Positions 1-10,734 of a DNA stretch of 32,925 nt are shown one piece after another. Source of the stretch: Chromatiaceae bacterium (GTDB lineage: Bacteria; Pseudomonadota; Gammaproteobacteria; DTRM01); contig DTRM01000071.1 in assembly GCA_012965975.1 (NCBI GenBank), positions 1-32,925 of the forward strand, in the 5' to 3' direction. The position numbers were made by a program, and so were the translations under genes. The notes beneath the pieces are model-generated. The model searched no databases, was not told the origin of the DNA, and saw only the letters and a program-made list of their open reading frames with translations. Position 1 is the first letter of the stretch; every line of letters starts with the position of its first letter.

Positions 1-555
1 GCCGATCGTGAGCGCTATCAAACGGTTTACGCCGAGGAGCCTGGCGCGGTGGCCGCGCCGACGGCAGGATTGCACTTTGATCAAAGCCTGCTCGACGCAG
101 TGAGTAACAAGGGCGTGGGGTTGGCGCGAGTCACCCTGCATGTGGGTGCGGGCACGTTTCAGCCCATGCGTTGTGATTCGATCCTTGATCACGTGATGCA
201 CTCAGAGCACATCGAGGTGAGTCAGAGGGTCTGCGATCAGGTCCGCGAGACGCGGCAGCGAGGTGGGCGGGTCGTGGCGGTCGGTACCACCAGCGTGCGT
301 TGTCTGGAGTCGGCCTGGAATGGTGAGCGGCTGCTGCCAGTTTGTGGCGACACCAATATCTTCATCTACCCCGGTTACGAGTTTGGTGTGGTGGATGCAT
401 TGGTGACGAATTTCCATCTGCCAGAATCCACCTTGATGATGCTGGTCAGCGCCTTTTCCGGCCAGGATTTGGTGATGTCGGCTTATTGCCATGCCATCGC
501 GCAGAGATACCGGTTTTTTAGTTATGGCGATGCGATGTGGATGACTCGAAAATAA
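1..555 (+). CDS. queA: S-adenosylmethionine:tRNA ribosyltransferase-isomerase (C-terminal part; 5' end outside window)
   Basis: Frame is open from base 1 ([27 protein letters not shown]...); motifs [28 protein letters not shown] and [17 protein letters not shown] are typical of QueA; tgt lies downstream. The ORF-track start at 49 is internal. Confidence 0.96.
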   Translation, partial: ADRERYQTVYAEEPGAVAAPTAGLHFDQSLLDAVSNKGVGLARVTLHVGAGTFQPMRCDSILDHVMHSEHIEVSQRVCDQVRETRQRGGRVVAVGTTSVRCLESAWNGERLLPVCGDTNIFIYPGYEFGVVDALVTNFHLPESTLMMLVSAFSGQDLVMSAYCHAIAQRYRFFSYGDAMWMTRK

Positions 556-582
556 TGTAAGTGATTAATTTCAGACAAAAAA

Positions 583-610
583 AAGCGCGGCAAATGGGGG
601 AGCCGCGCTT
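583..610 (-). terminator. Perfect 9-bp inverted repeat (AAGCGCGGC/GCCGCGCTT); terminator-like on the minus strand
   Basis: AAGCGCGGC-aaatggggga-GCCGCGCTT, with eight A at 577-584 on the plus strand, so read on the minus strand it is a GC hairpin followed by a T run. Confidence 0.5.
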
Positions 611-748
611 AAAAACTACTACCAAGGAGGAGGTAGTTGTCTGATGAACGAGACCAACTTTAGAGATCAGGGCTGTGGAAGTCAACAATTAACATAAGTA
701 ATAACCGAGTGTCTAGGTGTTGGGGTCGAAATCAGACCTATTAGCTAG

Positions 749-1909
<1,161 letters not shown>

Positions 1910-1987
1910 TTTCAGGTGGACCAGATTAATGTATCGCGGCGTCTGCGTGTGGCATAATGGCACGCTTTATTCTCAGGGGACCTCTCG

Positions 1988-2320
1988 ATGAGCTTCTTAA
2001 TATCTGACGCGATGGCCGAAGCCGGTTCGGCGGGCATGCCGCAGGGTGACTTGATGGGTTTTATCCCGTTAATTGTCATTTTCATTATTTTTTACTTTTT
2101 GCTGATTCGCCCACAGGCGAAGAAGGCCAAGGAACACAAAGCCATGGTCGCAACTTTGGGGAAAGGTGATGAAGTTATCACCAGTGGTGGGCTGATTGGC
2201 AAGATCACCGTGCTGGGTGATGAGTTTGTTACGGTTGAGGTCGCCGATAACACGCAGGTGCATGTGCAGCGTCCGGCGGTAACCAGCGTTGTTCCCAAGG
2301 GCACGATCAAGAGCTTGTAG
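1988..2320 (+). CDS. yajC: Preprotein translocase accessory subunit YajC
   Basis: 110 aa; single TM then FLLIRPQAKKAKEHKAMVATLGKGDEVITSGGLIGKI; between tgt and secD. Confidence 0.97.
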   Translation: MSFLISDAMAEAGSAGMPQGDLMGFIPLIVIFIIFYFLLIRPQAKKAKEHKAMVATLGKGDEVITSGGLIGKITVLGDEFVTVEVADNTQVHVQRPAVTSVVPKGTIKSL

Positions 2321-2335
2321 AGCAGGATTGTTCAT

Positions 2336-4189
2336 ATGAACCAATACCCCATGTGGAAGTACGTGATGATCGTGGTGATCATATTCAGCGGCGTGCTGTA
2401 TGCGCTGCCGAATCTGTTCGGCGCAGATCCCTCGGTGCAGATATCAACCACGCGCGGCGCCGAGATAACGGAAGAAACACTGGCGACTCTGGAGTCCACT
2501 TTGGGTGAGCGTAACTTATCGCCGCGTGGCTCTGAGTTGGAAGACGGACGAATGCTGCTTCGCTTCAACGATACCACTGAGCAGTTGCTGGCCTATGAGG
2601 TCATCAAAGAATCGCTTGGCCAAAATTATATCGCGGCACTGAATCTGGCGCCGGCAACCCCCGACTGGTTGCGTTCGGTGGGCGGTGAGCCCATGTATCT
2701 GGGCCTGGACCTGCGTGGCGGTGTGCACTTCCTGATGGAAGTGGACATGGATGCTGCCGAGGCACAGGCGGTACAACGGTATTTTGGTGATCTGCGCAGT
2801 GAACTTCGCAAAGAGAAGATTCGCTATCTGCGTGATCGACGACCGGGAAAGGATGCTTCCTTCAAGTTTCGTGATCAGATCGTGCGTGACGAAGCCTTGG
2901 TGGTGCTTGAGCGTGCCTATCGTGATTTGGCGTTTTCCAGCAGCGAAGAGGCGGGTGAGTTTTATCTAGAGTTTGTGATTTCGTCGGAGGAAAGTCGCGA
3001 GATTCGCAAGTTTGCGCTGGAACAGAACATGACCACGTTGCGTAATCGTGTGAATGAACTGGGCGTCGCCGAGCCAGTGGTTCAGCAGCAGGGAAACAAT
3101 CGTATTGTGGTGCAGTTGCCCGGTGTTCAGGATACGGCAACGGCGAAAGAGATTCTTGGTGCGACCGCGACGCTGGAATATCGACTGGTCGATACCGATC
3201 ATGATGTACAACAGGCTGTTGATGGCCGTGTTCCGCCCGGGTCAGAGCTCTATAAGAGACGCGATGGTTCCCCGGTCTTGCTCAAGAAGTCGGTCATTGT
3301 CACCGGTGATCAGATTATTAATGCCGCGTCGGGCATCGACTCACGCAACGGCAGTCCGATGGTCAGCGTGACCCTCGATGCAAAGGGTGCGAAGAAGATG
3401 GGTGACTTCACACGAGAGAATGTCGGTCGATCCATGGCGGTGGTGTTTGTGGAACACAAAACCGAGACGCGCATGGTGGATGGAGAGAAGGTCAGACACC
3501 GACGCATAGTAGAGGAAGTGATTAACGTCGCAACCATTCGTGAATATTTCAGCAAGCGTTTTCAGACAACGGGTCTGGACAATACGACCGAAGCTCACAA
3601 CCTGGCTCTGTTGTTACGCGCGGGTGCGTTGGCGGCTCCCATCGAAATTGTTGAGGAACGTACCGTCGGCCCTAGTCTGGGTAAGGACAATATCGATCAA
3701 GGTTTCATGTCGGTAATGATCGGGTTTATTGCGGTGCTGGTATTTATGGCCGTTTACTATCGAACTTTCGGGATTGTTGCGAATGTCGCGTTGGCACTTA
3801 ATCTGGTGTTAATGATTGCGGTGTTGTCGATGTTGCAGGCGACGCTTACCTTGCCTGGTATTGCCGGTGTCGTGCTAACCGTCGGCATGGCGGTTGATGC
3901 CAATGTGCTGATTTTTGAGCGAATTCGGGAAGAGATTGCGAACGGAAGCAGTCCTCAGGCGAGTATTCATGCCGGTTATGAAAAGGCATTTTCGACTATT
4001 GCCGATGCGAATATCACCACATTGATCGCCGCCGTAGTGTTATTTAGTTTTGGTACCGGGCCGATCAAGGGCTTCGCCGTCACTTTGTCCATTGGCATTG
4101 TTAGCTCAATGTTTACTGCGATTGTGGGTAGTCGTGCACTGATTAATTTGATCTACGGCAGGCGTCGTCTGTCGAAATTATCGATTTAG
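2336..4189 (+). CDS. secD: Protein translocase subunit SecD
   Basis: 617 aa; YLGLDLRGGVHFLMEVDM, NRIVVQLPGVQD, GMAVDANVLIFERIREE. Confidence 0.98.
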   Translation: MNQYPMWKYVMIVVIIFSGVLYALPNLFGADPSVQISTTRGAEITEETLATLESTLGERNLSPRGSELEDGRMLLRFNDTTEQLLAYEVIKESLGQNYIAALNLAPATPDWLRSVGGEPMYLGLDLRGGVHFLMEVDMDAAEAQAVQRYFGDLRSELRKEKIRYLRDRRPGKDASFKFRDQIVRDEALVVLERAYRDLAFSSSEEAGEFYLEFVISSEESREIRKFALEQNMTTLRNRVNELGVAEPVVQQQGNNRIVVQLPGVQDTATAKEILGATATLEYRLVDTDHDVQQAVDGRVPPGSELYKRRDGSPVLLKKSVIVTGDQIINAASGIDSRNGSPMVSVTLDAKGAKKMGDFTRENVGRSMAVVFVEHKTETRMVDGEKVRHRRIVEEVINVATIREYFSKRFQTTGLDNTTEAHNLALLLRAGALAAPIEIVEERTVGPSLGKDNIDQGFMSVMIGFIAVLVFMAVYYRTFGIVANVALALNLVLMIAVLSMLQATLTLPGIAGVVLTVGMAVDANVLIFERIREEIANGSSPQASIHAGYEKAFSTIADANITTLIAAVVLFSFGTGPIKGFAVTLSIGIVSSMFTAIVGSRALINLIYGRRRLSKLSI

Positions 4190-4201
4190 AGAAACAACCG
4201 T

Positions 4202-5152
4202 ATGCAGCTTATACCGCTTAACACCAAAATCGATTTCATGCGCAATCGCAAGATTGCGATGGTGCTATCGACGTTGCTGATTTTGGCCTCCATCGCGTTG
4301 ATGGCAACACGTGGGATGAATTTTGGCATCGACTTTACCGGCGGCACGTTGATCGAAGTCGGCTTCACCGAGAACGCCGATCTTTCCAAGGTTCGTGACG
4401 TACTGGACAAGGGCGGCTACGGTGATGCGACGGCGCAAAATTTCGGCACGGCAAAAGATGTGTTGGTCAGGTTGGCGCCGCGCGAAGGTCTGGATACCGC
4501 ACAGTTGAGTAATCTGGTAGTGGATACACTGGAAGCCGGACTTGATACGCAACTGGATGTACGCCGGGTTGAATTTGTAGGGCCGCAGGTGGGAGAGGAA
4601 CTCACCGAGGATGGTGGCTTGGCCATGTTGTATGCGCTGTTCGGTATTCTGATTTATGTCAGCCTGCGGTTCGAGTGGCGTTTTTCCCTCGGTGCCATTG
4701 CCGCGTTGATTCATGATGTGTTGATCACGCTGGGTTTGTTTTCAGCGCTGCAGCTTGATTTCGATTTGCCGGTGCTTGCCGCACTGTTGGCAGTGATCGG
4801 TTATTCGCTAAACGACTCCATCGTGGTATTTGATCGTATTCGCGAGAATTTTCGTAAAATGCGCAAAGGCTCATCGACCGACGTGGTCAATCGTTCGTTG
4901 AACCAGACCTTGTCGCGTACTGTGATCACTTCCGCGACCACGTTGTTGGTGTTGGCTGCGTTGTTTTTTTTGGGTGGTGAGATTATCCATGGGTTTGCAT
5001 TGGCATTACTGTTTGGTGTGGTGATCGGAACCTATTCATCAATTTATATTGCCAGCAGCACCCTGTTGGCCATGGGTATCAGCAAAGCCGATCTGGCTCA
5101 GATCAAGAAAGAAGGCGAAGGCGTCTCCGGGACTGGCGGGGATCAGGTCTAG
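4202..5152 (+). CDS. secF: Protein translocase subunit SecF
   Basis: 316 aa; GMNFGIDFTGGTLIEV, IGYSLNDSIVVFDRIRENFRK. Confidence 0.98.
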   Translation: MQLIPLNTKIDFMRNRKIAMVLSTLLILASIALMATRGMNFGIDFTGGTLIEVGFTENADLSKVRDVLDKGGYGDATAQNFGTAKDVLVRLAPREGLDTAQLSNLVVDTLEAGLDTQLDVRRVEFVGPQVGEELTEDGGLAMLYALFGILIYVSLRFEWRFSLGAIAALIHDVLITLGLFSALQLDFDLPVLAALLAVIGYSLNDSIVVFDRIRENFRKMRKGSSTDVVNRSLNQTLSRTVITSATTLLVLAALFFLGGEIIHGFALALLFGVVIGTYSSIYIASSTLLAMGISKADLAQIKKEGEGVSGTGGDQV

Positions 5153-5310
5153 TTTCCCGCTGAGTCTGTCTCTTAGTTGTTGAATTAGCAGATAATCATC
5201 CTAAAGCGCAAGGTGTGCACTGGCCTTGCCAGCCATTTGGCCACGCTGCGCGCCGATCGGTATATACTAGACCGACTATCCACACAGTTAACTGTGCGGG
5301 GGCAACGGAT

Positions 5311-5766
5311 TTGTGCGAGTACAGACACGCTGTTAGCTCCTGTCTCGCAGGGGCTATTTTACTCGGCATCGCGGGTGTGGCGATGGGTAGCGGTGCGGAT
5401 GAAAATCAGCCACCGCCCAGCCCGGAATTTATCGAAGGCGCCACGATTCTGGATGCCAGCTCGGTTATTGAAACCGCGGCAGTCCTCGAAGAGCTGGTCG
5501 TGATCGATGCGCGTATCCGCGGTGATCGGGGACATGGCTATATTGATGGCTCGATCAGTCTGCCGGACAAGGAGACCGACTGTGCGTCACTGGCTCCCCT
5601 GATCCCCTACAAAAACCATCCTGTTTTGTTCTATTGCAATGGCCCCAAATGTGGTCGTAGCGCGCGTTCGAGCCAGATCGCTCTGGCTTGCGGTTATACC
5701 CGGATATTCTGGTTTCGGGGTGGCATAGAAGAATGGATGAATGAAGGTTTTCCCTTGGTTCACTAG
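5311..5766 (+). CDS. Secreted/periplasmic rhodanese-like domain protein
   Basis: ORF 5215..5766; an in-frame TTG at 5311 gives a better signal-peptide-like N-terminus (CEYRHAVSSCLAGAILLGIAGVAMGSGA). Rhodanese-like VVIDARIRGDRGHGYIDGSISLP and active-site loop VLFYCNGPKCGRSARSSQIAL...FRGGIEEWMNEGFPL. Exact start uncertain. Confidence 0.78.
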   Translation: MCEYRHAVSSCLAGAILLGIAGVAMGSGADENQPPPSPEFIEGATILDASSVIETAAVLEELVVIDARIRGDRGHGYIDGSISLPDKETDCASLAPLIPYKNHPVLFYCNGPKCGRSARSSQIALACGYTRIFWFRGGIEEWMNEGFPLVH

Positions 5767-5788
5767 CCAGGGTTTTAACCATCAGCTC

Positions 5789-8155
5789 ATGAGTAAACCT
5801 CTATCCAGTCGCCACCCGCTTCGCGCCAGTCTGGGTGCAACCATATTAGTGATGGGTGTGTTCAGCATCCTGATGGTGTTTGTTGCCGGTGAGGTCTACC
5901 GCGGACTCATTGTGGACAATCGACAGGCTGCAATCGTTGATCGTGTTGAGATTGAATCTTCGCGAGTCATTGGCCAGCTAAAGCGAAATGCGGAGCAGTT
6001 AGGCCTGACGGTGCAGGGCGGCAAGGAGTTTCGGCGGGTGTTCAAGGCGCTGGACGTGGGCGCTTTGCGCAATAGCCTGAAGGATCACTTCTACCAGTAC
6101 TTTGTCACCGCGGAGGTACTGAGGCTGGTCGAACTGAGTGTGTTCGACAAGAACATGAATCCTGTGGTGTCCGCTGCGGGGCGCGGTGGGCAACCGGTGG
6201 CTGATGGATTTTGTGCCCAGACGATGGCGCGCGTAATACAACGCCAGGGAGCCGACCGACTCAAGGTTCATTCCGAACTGTGTTATGACGCCGGCGCACC
6301 GTATTTGATGCTTGTCGTTCCTGTTGGGGCTTTTCGCCCCATCGGTTTTCTCCGGGTGATTACGGATCCATCGTTTAATCTGATCTCGATGGAGCAGTCA
6401 TTGGATATGCCAGTGCGATTGGAGAATTTGTCCGGTCAGATCCTGTATTCATCCGACGCATGGCAGGATTCAGCGCCGGATGAGGCGCTGGTTACCGCCG
6501 AGTATTTGCTGCGTACCAGCGACGGTAATCCCGCCATGAAGATTTGGGTGCAGAGGGATATGCGCGCGTTTTTTGATCATCTGGCACAGACACGATTGTG
6601 GATTATGGGGATCGTCGCGATTGCTACCCTGTTAACGGTGTTGGCCGCGTTTGGTATTTTGCAAAGAGTAGTATTCAAGCCCCTGCAGCATTTAACCAGT
6701 GAGTTGCGCAGGGTCGGTCACTGTTGGGAAGCAGCGCAGCAGTTGGATAGTTCGGCCATAAGCGGACTCGACAATGTCAGCGAGTTTGCGGAGCTGCGAG
6801 AGTTATACGAAACCTTGGGCGAAATGGCCCTGACCGATTCCCTTACCAGTTTGCCCAACCGCCTGGCATTTGAGCGTGAGCTCGACGTCGTGTTGACCGA
6901 TGCGCGGACTCAGAGTGCCCATCATGCGTTGGCGTTTATGGATCTTGATCAGTTCAAGGTGGTTAATGATACCTGTGGACATGCAGCCGGCGATGAGCTG
7001 TTGAGGCAACTCGCTGTGGTGATGAACAACGAGATTCGCGGCGCGGATATGTTGGCGCGCTTCGGTGGTGATGAATTCGGCCTATTGTTGCGCAACTGCC
7101 ACATTGAGCAAGCGTACAAGATTGCCGATCAGATTCGTTCCAGAGTCGAGGAGTTTCGTTTTATATGGGAAGACAAGAGTTTTGCAGTGGGGGTCAGCGT
7201 TGGCCTGCTTCCTATTGCGGCATCGGGATTGACCAGTTCAGGACTCTTTAGTCTGGCGGACGCTGCTTGTTATACCGCCAAGGATCAGGGGCGTAATCGT
7301 ATTCACGTGTTGCGTCCCGAGGATATGAATAATCCGGAAAATACCAATCATATGCAGTGGGTTGCTCGCATTACTCGAGCGATTGATGAGGATGGATTCT
7401 GTCTTTTTGCCCAGCCTATTGTGCAAGTCGGTAAACTCGACAGACCGGTCGAGCACTACGAGATGTTGATTCGTATGCGCGCTGAAGATGGTGAGATGAT
7501 TCCGCCGATGGCGTTTATTCCCGCGGCTGAACGTTACGGCATTATGCCATCGATAGATCGATGGACCGTGCGTGCCGCGACCAACTGGGTGGCTCAGCGT
7601 TCGCGAGAGGGCAAGCCACAGTGTATCTGCAGTATTAACCTGTCGGCACTGTCGATTTGTGATCAACGTTTTCTGACCTTCGTGATCAATCTTCTGGATG
7701 AGTCAGGTGTTGATCCTCACAATATCTGCTTTGAAATAACCGAAACCGCGGCGATGGCGAACATGGCGCACGCGATTCGTTTTCTATCGGTCCTCAAGAG
7801 TATGGGGTGCCGGTTTTCGCTCGACGATTTTGGTATTGGTCTGGCTTCATTCTCTTATTTAAAGCAACTGAAGGTCGATTTTCTCAAAATCGACGGGGTC
7901 TTTATTCGTGATGTGGCGACCGATGCGGTGGACTTTGCGATGGTGGAATCAATTAACCATGTGGGTCATGTCCTTGGGGTCAAAACCATTGCCGAGTGTG
8001 TATCTGATCAGGAGATCTTGGACAAATTGACAGAAATCGGTGTCGATTACGTGCAGGGAGCCGTGGCGGGGATGCCGGTTTCAGTCGCAGATATTGATGA
8101 GAGTGTACCTCGTCCACGGCTGGATGTAATCGAAGGCGGACAGAACCCATCGTAG
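5789..8155 (+). CDS. Membrane sensor GGDEF/EAL protein (putative c-di-GMP turnover)
   Basis: ORF 5741..8155; likely start ATG 5789 (MSKPLSSRHPL). N-terminal TM, extracytoplasmic sensor region, second TM (LWIMGIVAIATLLTVLAAF), GGDEF domain (RGADMLARFGGDEFG with I-site-like RGAD), EAL domain with EML variant (HYEMLIRMR), FSLDDFGIGLASFSYLKQLKVDFLKIDG. Confidence 0.93.
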   Translation: MSKPLSSRHPLRASLGATILVMGVFSILMVFVAGEVYRGLIVDNRQAAIVDRVEIESSRVIGQLKRNAEQLGLTVQGGKEFRRVFKALDVGALRNSLKDHFYQYFVTAEVLRLVELSVFDKNMNPVVSAAGRGGQPVADGFCAQTMARVIQRQGADRLKVHSELCYDAGAPYLMLVVPVGAFRPIGFLRVITDPSFNLISMEQSLDMPVRLENLSGQILYSSDAWQDSAPDEALVTAEYLLRTSDGNPAMKIWVQRDMRAFFDHLAQTRLWIMGIVAIATLLTVLAAFGILQRVVFKPLQHLTSELRRVGHCWEAAQQLDSSAISGLDNVSEFAELRELYETLGEMALTDSLTSLPNRLAFERELDVVLTDARTQSAHHALAFMDLDQFKVVNDTCGHAAGDELLRQLAVVMNNEIRGADMLARFGGDEFGLLLRNCHIEQAYKIADQIRSRVEEFRFIWEDKSFAVGVSVGLLPIAASGLTSSGLFSLADAACYTAKDQGRNRIHVLRPEDMNNPENTNHMQWVARITRAIDEDGFCLFAQPIVQVGKLDRPVEHYEMLIRMRAEDGEMIPPMAFIPAAERYGIMPSIDRWTVRAATNWVAQRSREGKPQCICSINLSALSICDQRFLTFVINLLDESGVDPHNICFEITETAAMANMAHAIRFLSVLKSMGCRFSLDDFGIGLASFSYLKQLKVDFLKIDGVFIRDVATDAVDFAMVESINHVGHVLGVKTIAECVSDQEILDKLTEIGVDYVQGAVAGMPVSVADIDESVPRPRLDVIEGGQNPS

Positions 8156-8167
8156 GGGCGGTTTTCG

Positions 8168-8962
8168 CTAAGCGAACCCGGGTTCGAAGCGTTTCTGTAC
8201 GCACTCCAGCAGCAGGGCCTGTACCTTGGGGCCGCCGGCAATCACATTACCTGACTCCAGAAAGGTCTGTTTGCTGCCAAAGTCGGTGACAATACCACCA
8301 GCTTCCTGAATCAATAAGGCACCTGCGGCGATATCCCAAGTGCACAGGTTCATTTCCCAAAACCCATCGAGACGGCCAGCGGCCACATAGGCAAGATCCA
8401 GTGCCGCCGATCCCGGTCGACGGATACCCGCCGTGGCGAGAATCAGTTCGCGAAAGATGTCCAGATAGGCATCGAGGTGTTCGTGGTTGCGATAAGGAAA
8501 GCCCGTGCCCAGCAGCGCACCGGACAAGTCGATCCGCGAACTAACCCGCATACGTCGGTTGTCGAGCCAGGCGCCCGCACCAGCCGATGCGGTAAATAAC
8601 TCGTCGCCCCATGGGTCGTAGACCACCGCTTGATCGAGCACGCCTTTGTGACGCAGCGCGATCGAAACCGAGAATTGCGGAAACCCATGCAGATAATTGG
8701 TGGTGCCATCGAGTGGGTCAATAACCCATTGATACTCGTCGCCGCGGTGGGAGCCGCTTTCTTCGGCGAGAATGGCATGATTGGGATAGGCCTTGCGCAG
8801 AGTGTCAATAATCACCGCCTCGGCCATGCGATCGACCTCGGAGACGAAGTCATTCCGGCCCTTATCCGTGATTTTCAGACTATCCAGACGATTAACGTGC
8901 TGGATGATGACTTTGCCGGCATCACGAGCGGCGCGAACAGCGATGTTGAGCATGGGGTGCAT
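8168..8962 (-). CDS. suhB: Inositol-1-monophosphatase family protein (SuhB)
   Basis: MHPMLNIAVRAARDAGKVI...DFVSEVDRMAE..ILAEESG..WVIDPLDGTTNYLHGFPQFSVSIAL..WDIAAGALLIQEAGG; start moved to ATG at 8962 by N-terminal similarity (ORF track begins at 9013). Confidence 0.95.
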   Translation of the reverse strand: MHPMLNIAVRAARDAGKVIIQHVNRLDSLKITDKGRNDFVSEVDRMAEAVIIDTLRKAYPNHAILAEESGSHRGDEYQWVIDPLDGTTNYLHGFPQFSVSIALRHKGVLDQAVVYDPWGDELFTASAGAGAWLDNRRMRVSSRIDLSGALLGTGFPYRNHEHLDAYLDIFRELILATAGIRRPGSAALDLAYVAAGRLDGFWEMNLCTWDIAAGALLIQEAGGIVTDFGSKQTFLESGNVIAGGPKVQALLLECVQKRFEPGFA

Positions 8963-9045
8963 GGGGAGGGGACAATACAAGGAAACCCCCCGACTTGCCA
9001 GCACTTGTGTCATGACCGGCGTGCCAATTACTATGAGACTCTAAG

Positions 9046-9786
9046 ATGAGTTCCAATATCCGCATTGTATTGATCGAAACCAGCCACCCGGGCAACATCG
9101 GTGCCGTCGCGCGCGCGATGAAGACGATGTGCCTGGACTCTCTGGTATTGGTATCACCGAAGATTTTCCCCAGTGCCGAGGCGACCGCGCGCGCATCCGG
9201 TGCCGATGATCTGCTCGCAAATGCGCAGGTCTGTGATTCGCTGGATGAGGCGCTGCACGGTTGCCATTTGGTGATCGGTGCCAGCGCGCGTGAGGATCGG
9301 GCGCTTAGGTGGCCCGTGGTAAAGCCGACTGAGGGCGCTCAACATCTGTGCGCGGAAAGCCTGCGAGGTCCCGTCGCGATGATCTTCGGGCGCGAAAACA
9401 GTGGTTTGAGTAACGACGAATTAAGTCGCTGTCACCAATTGATGCACATACCGACCAATCCGGACTTTGCGTCGCTGAATCTGGCCGCCGCGGTGCAGCT
9501 GGTGGCCTGGGAGATTCGACAAGTGCAGTTGCAAGGTACGGCCACGGTCGACGATGATGATGCACATGAGCCCGCAACTTCTGACGAAATGGAACGATTC
9601 TATGTTCATCTGGAACAGACCATGATCGATATTGGCTTTCTGGATCCGCAAAGCCCACGCTATCTGGTGCCGCGCATGCGCCGATTGTTCAACCGCGCCC
9701 GACCCGAACAGACCGAAATTAACATACTCAGAGGTATCCTGACGGCGTCCCAGCGCCATGTGCCGAAAGAGTCGGAGGTTTCCTGA
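9046..9786 (+). CDS. trmJ: tRNA (cytidine/uridine-2'-O-)-methyltransferase TrmJ (SPOUT family)
   Basis: RIVLIETSHPGNIGAVARAMKTMCLDSLVLVSPK, MIFGRENSGLSNDELSRCHQLMHIPTNPDFASLNLAAAVQ; divergent from suhB, upstream of cysE. Confidence 0.95.
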   Translation: MSSNIRIVLIETSHPGNIGAVARAMKTMCLDSLVLVSPKIFPSAEATARASGADDLLANAQVCDSLDEALHGCHLVIGASAREDRALRWPVVKPTEGAQHLCAESLRGPVAMIFGRENSGLSNDELSRCHQLMHIPTNPDFASLNLAAAVQLVAWEIRQVQLQGTATVDDDDAHEPATSDEMERFYVHLEQTMIDIGFLDPQSPRYLVPRMRRLFNRARPEQTEINILRGILTASQRHVPKESEVS

Positions 9787-9789
9787 CCC

Positions 9790-10569
9790 ATGTTTTCGAG
9801 AATCAAAGAGGATATCCGTTGCACCTTCGACCGAGACCCAGCGGCGCGTACGACCTTTGAAGTGATCACCGCTTACCCCGGGTTTCATGGCGTTCTGTTT
9901 TATCGTTTTGCACATCGGCTGTGGAACATCGGCTTAAAGTGGCTGGCGCGCATTGTGTCCAATCTGGCGCGGTGGTTTACCGGGATTGAAATTCATCCGG
10001 GCGCCCACATTGGCCGTCGTTTTTTTATCGATCACGGCATGGGTGTGGTAATCGGCGAGACCGCAGTGATTGGTGATGACTGCACGCTCTATCATGGGGT
10101 AACGCTGGGTGGTACATCATGGAACAAGGGCAAGCGTCACCCGACCTTGGGCAATGGTGTAGTGGTGGGTGCGGGCGCCAAGGTATTGGGCCCGATTTTG
10201 ATTGGCGATGACGCGCGTATCGGTTCCAATGCGGTGGTGGTGAAAGAGGTACCCGCCGGTGCAACGGTGGTGGGTGTACCCGGCCACATTGTGCAGAAGA
10301 AACCAAAATCGACCGAAGAAACCGAGCAGGATCGGCATCGGGCTAAAATGGCCAGCAAGCTCGGCTTTGATTCCTACGGTGCGACCCGGGATGCCCCCGA
10401 TCCCGTTGCGCAAGCGATTAACCTGATGCTCGATCACATTCACATAATGGATCAACGCATGCAGAAAATGAGCAGTGCGATGGAGGCCATGGGGGCCGAG
10501 ATCGATGATCCGGTCATGCCGGAGATAGAGGATTGTGAGCTGGATGACGACGATCAGGGCGATCGATAG
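9790..10569 (+). CDS. cysE: Serine O-acetyltransferase
   Basis: [53 protein letters not shown] left-handed beta-helix hexapeptides. Confidence 0.95.
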   Translation: MFSRIKEDIRCTFDRDPAARTTFEVITAYPGFHGVLFYRFAHRLWNIGLKWLARIVSNLARWFTGIEIHPGAHIGRRFFIDHGMGVVIGETAVIGDDCTLYHGVTLGGTSWNKGKRHPTLGNGVVVGAGAKVLGPILIGDDARIGSNAVVVKEVPAGATVVGVPGHIVQKKPKSTEETEQDRHRAKMASKLGFDSYGATRDAPDPVAQAINLMLDHIHIMDQRMQKMSSAMEAMGAEIDDPVMPEIEDCELDDDDQGDR

Positions 10570-10696
10570 ATCTCAGTTGTACCAGCGCATGCCGAGTGTT
10601 GTGTATCCCGGTCGCCTGCCAAACCAAGAATTCCCTACTGTCATACATGGTTATTAGTCTTGAAATGGCGTAAAATAGCACCATTATTGAGTCGTG

Positions 10697-10726
10697 GTCT
10701 CCGCAATGGGAGACGCTCTCCGGAGA
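10697..10726 (+). promoter_or_regulatory. Short structured leader of iscA with overlapping hairpins including the ribosome-binding site
   Basis: GTCTCC(10697-10702)-gcaatg-GGAGAC(10709-10714), then palindrome TCTCCGGAGA (10717-10726) containing the GGAG ~9 nt upstream of ATG 10735. Confidence 0.4.
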
Positions 10727-10734
10727 ATAAGATT

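Noticed and set aside
202-492. Long antisense ORFs opposite queA, tgt, secF, xseA and others (for example 202..492-, 1187..1687-, 4265..4714-, 12330..12971-, 22254..22793+)
   Set aside because: They lie wholly opposite well-supported conserved genes, have low-complexity or Arg/His/Pro-rich translations and no recognisable domains; typical of GC-rich coding DNA.
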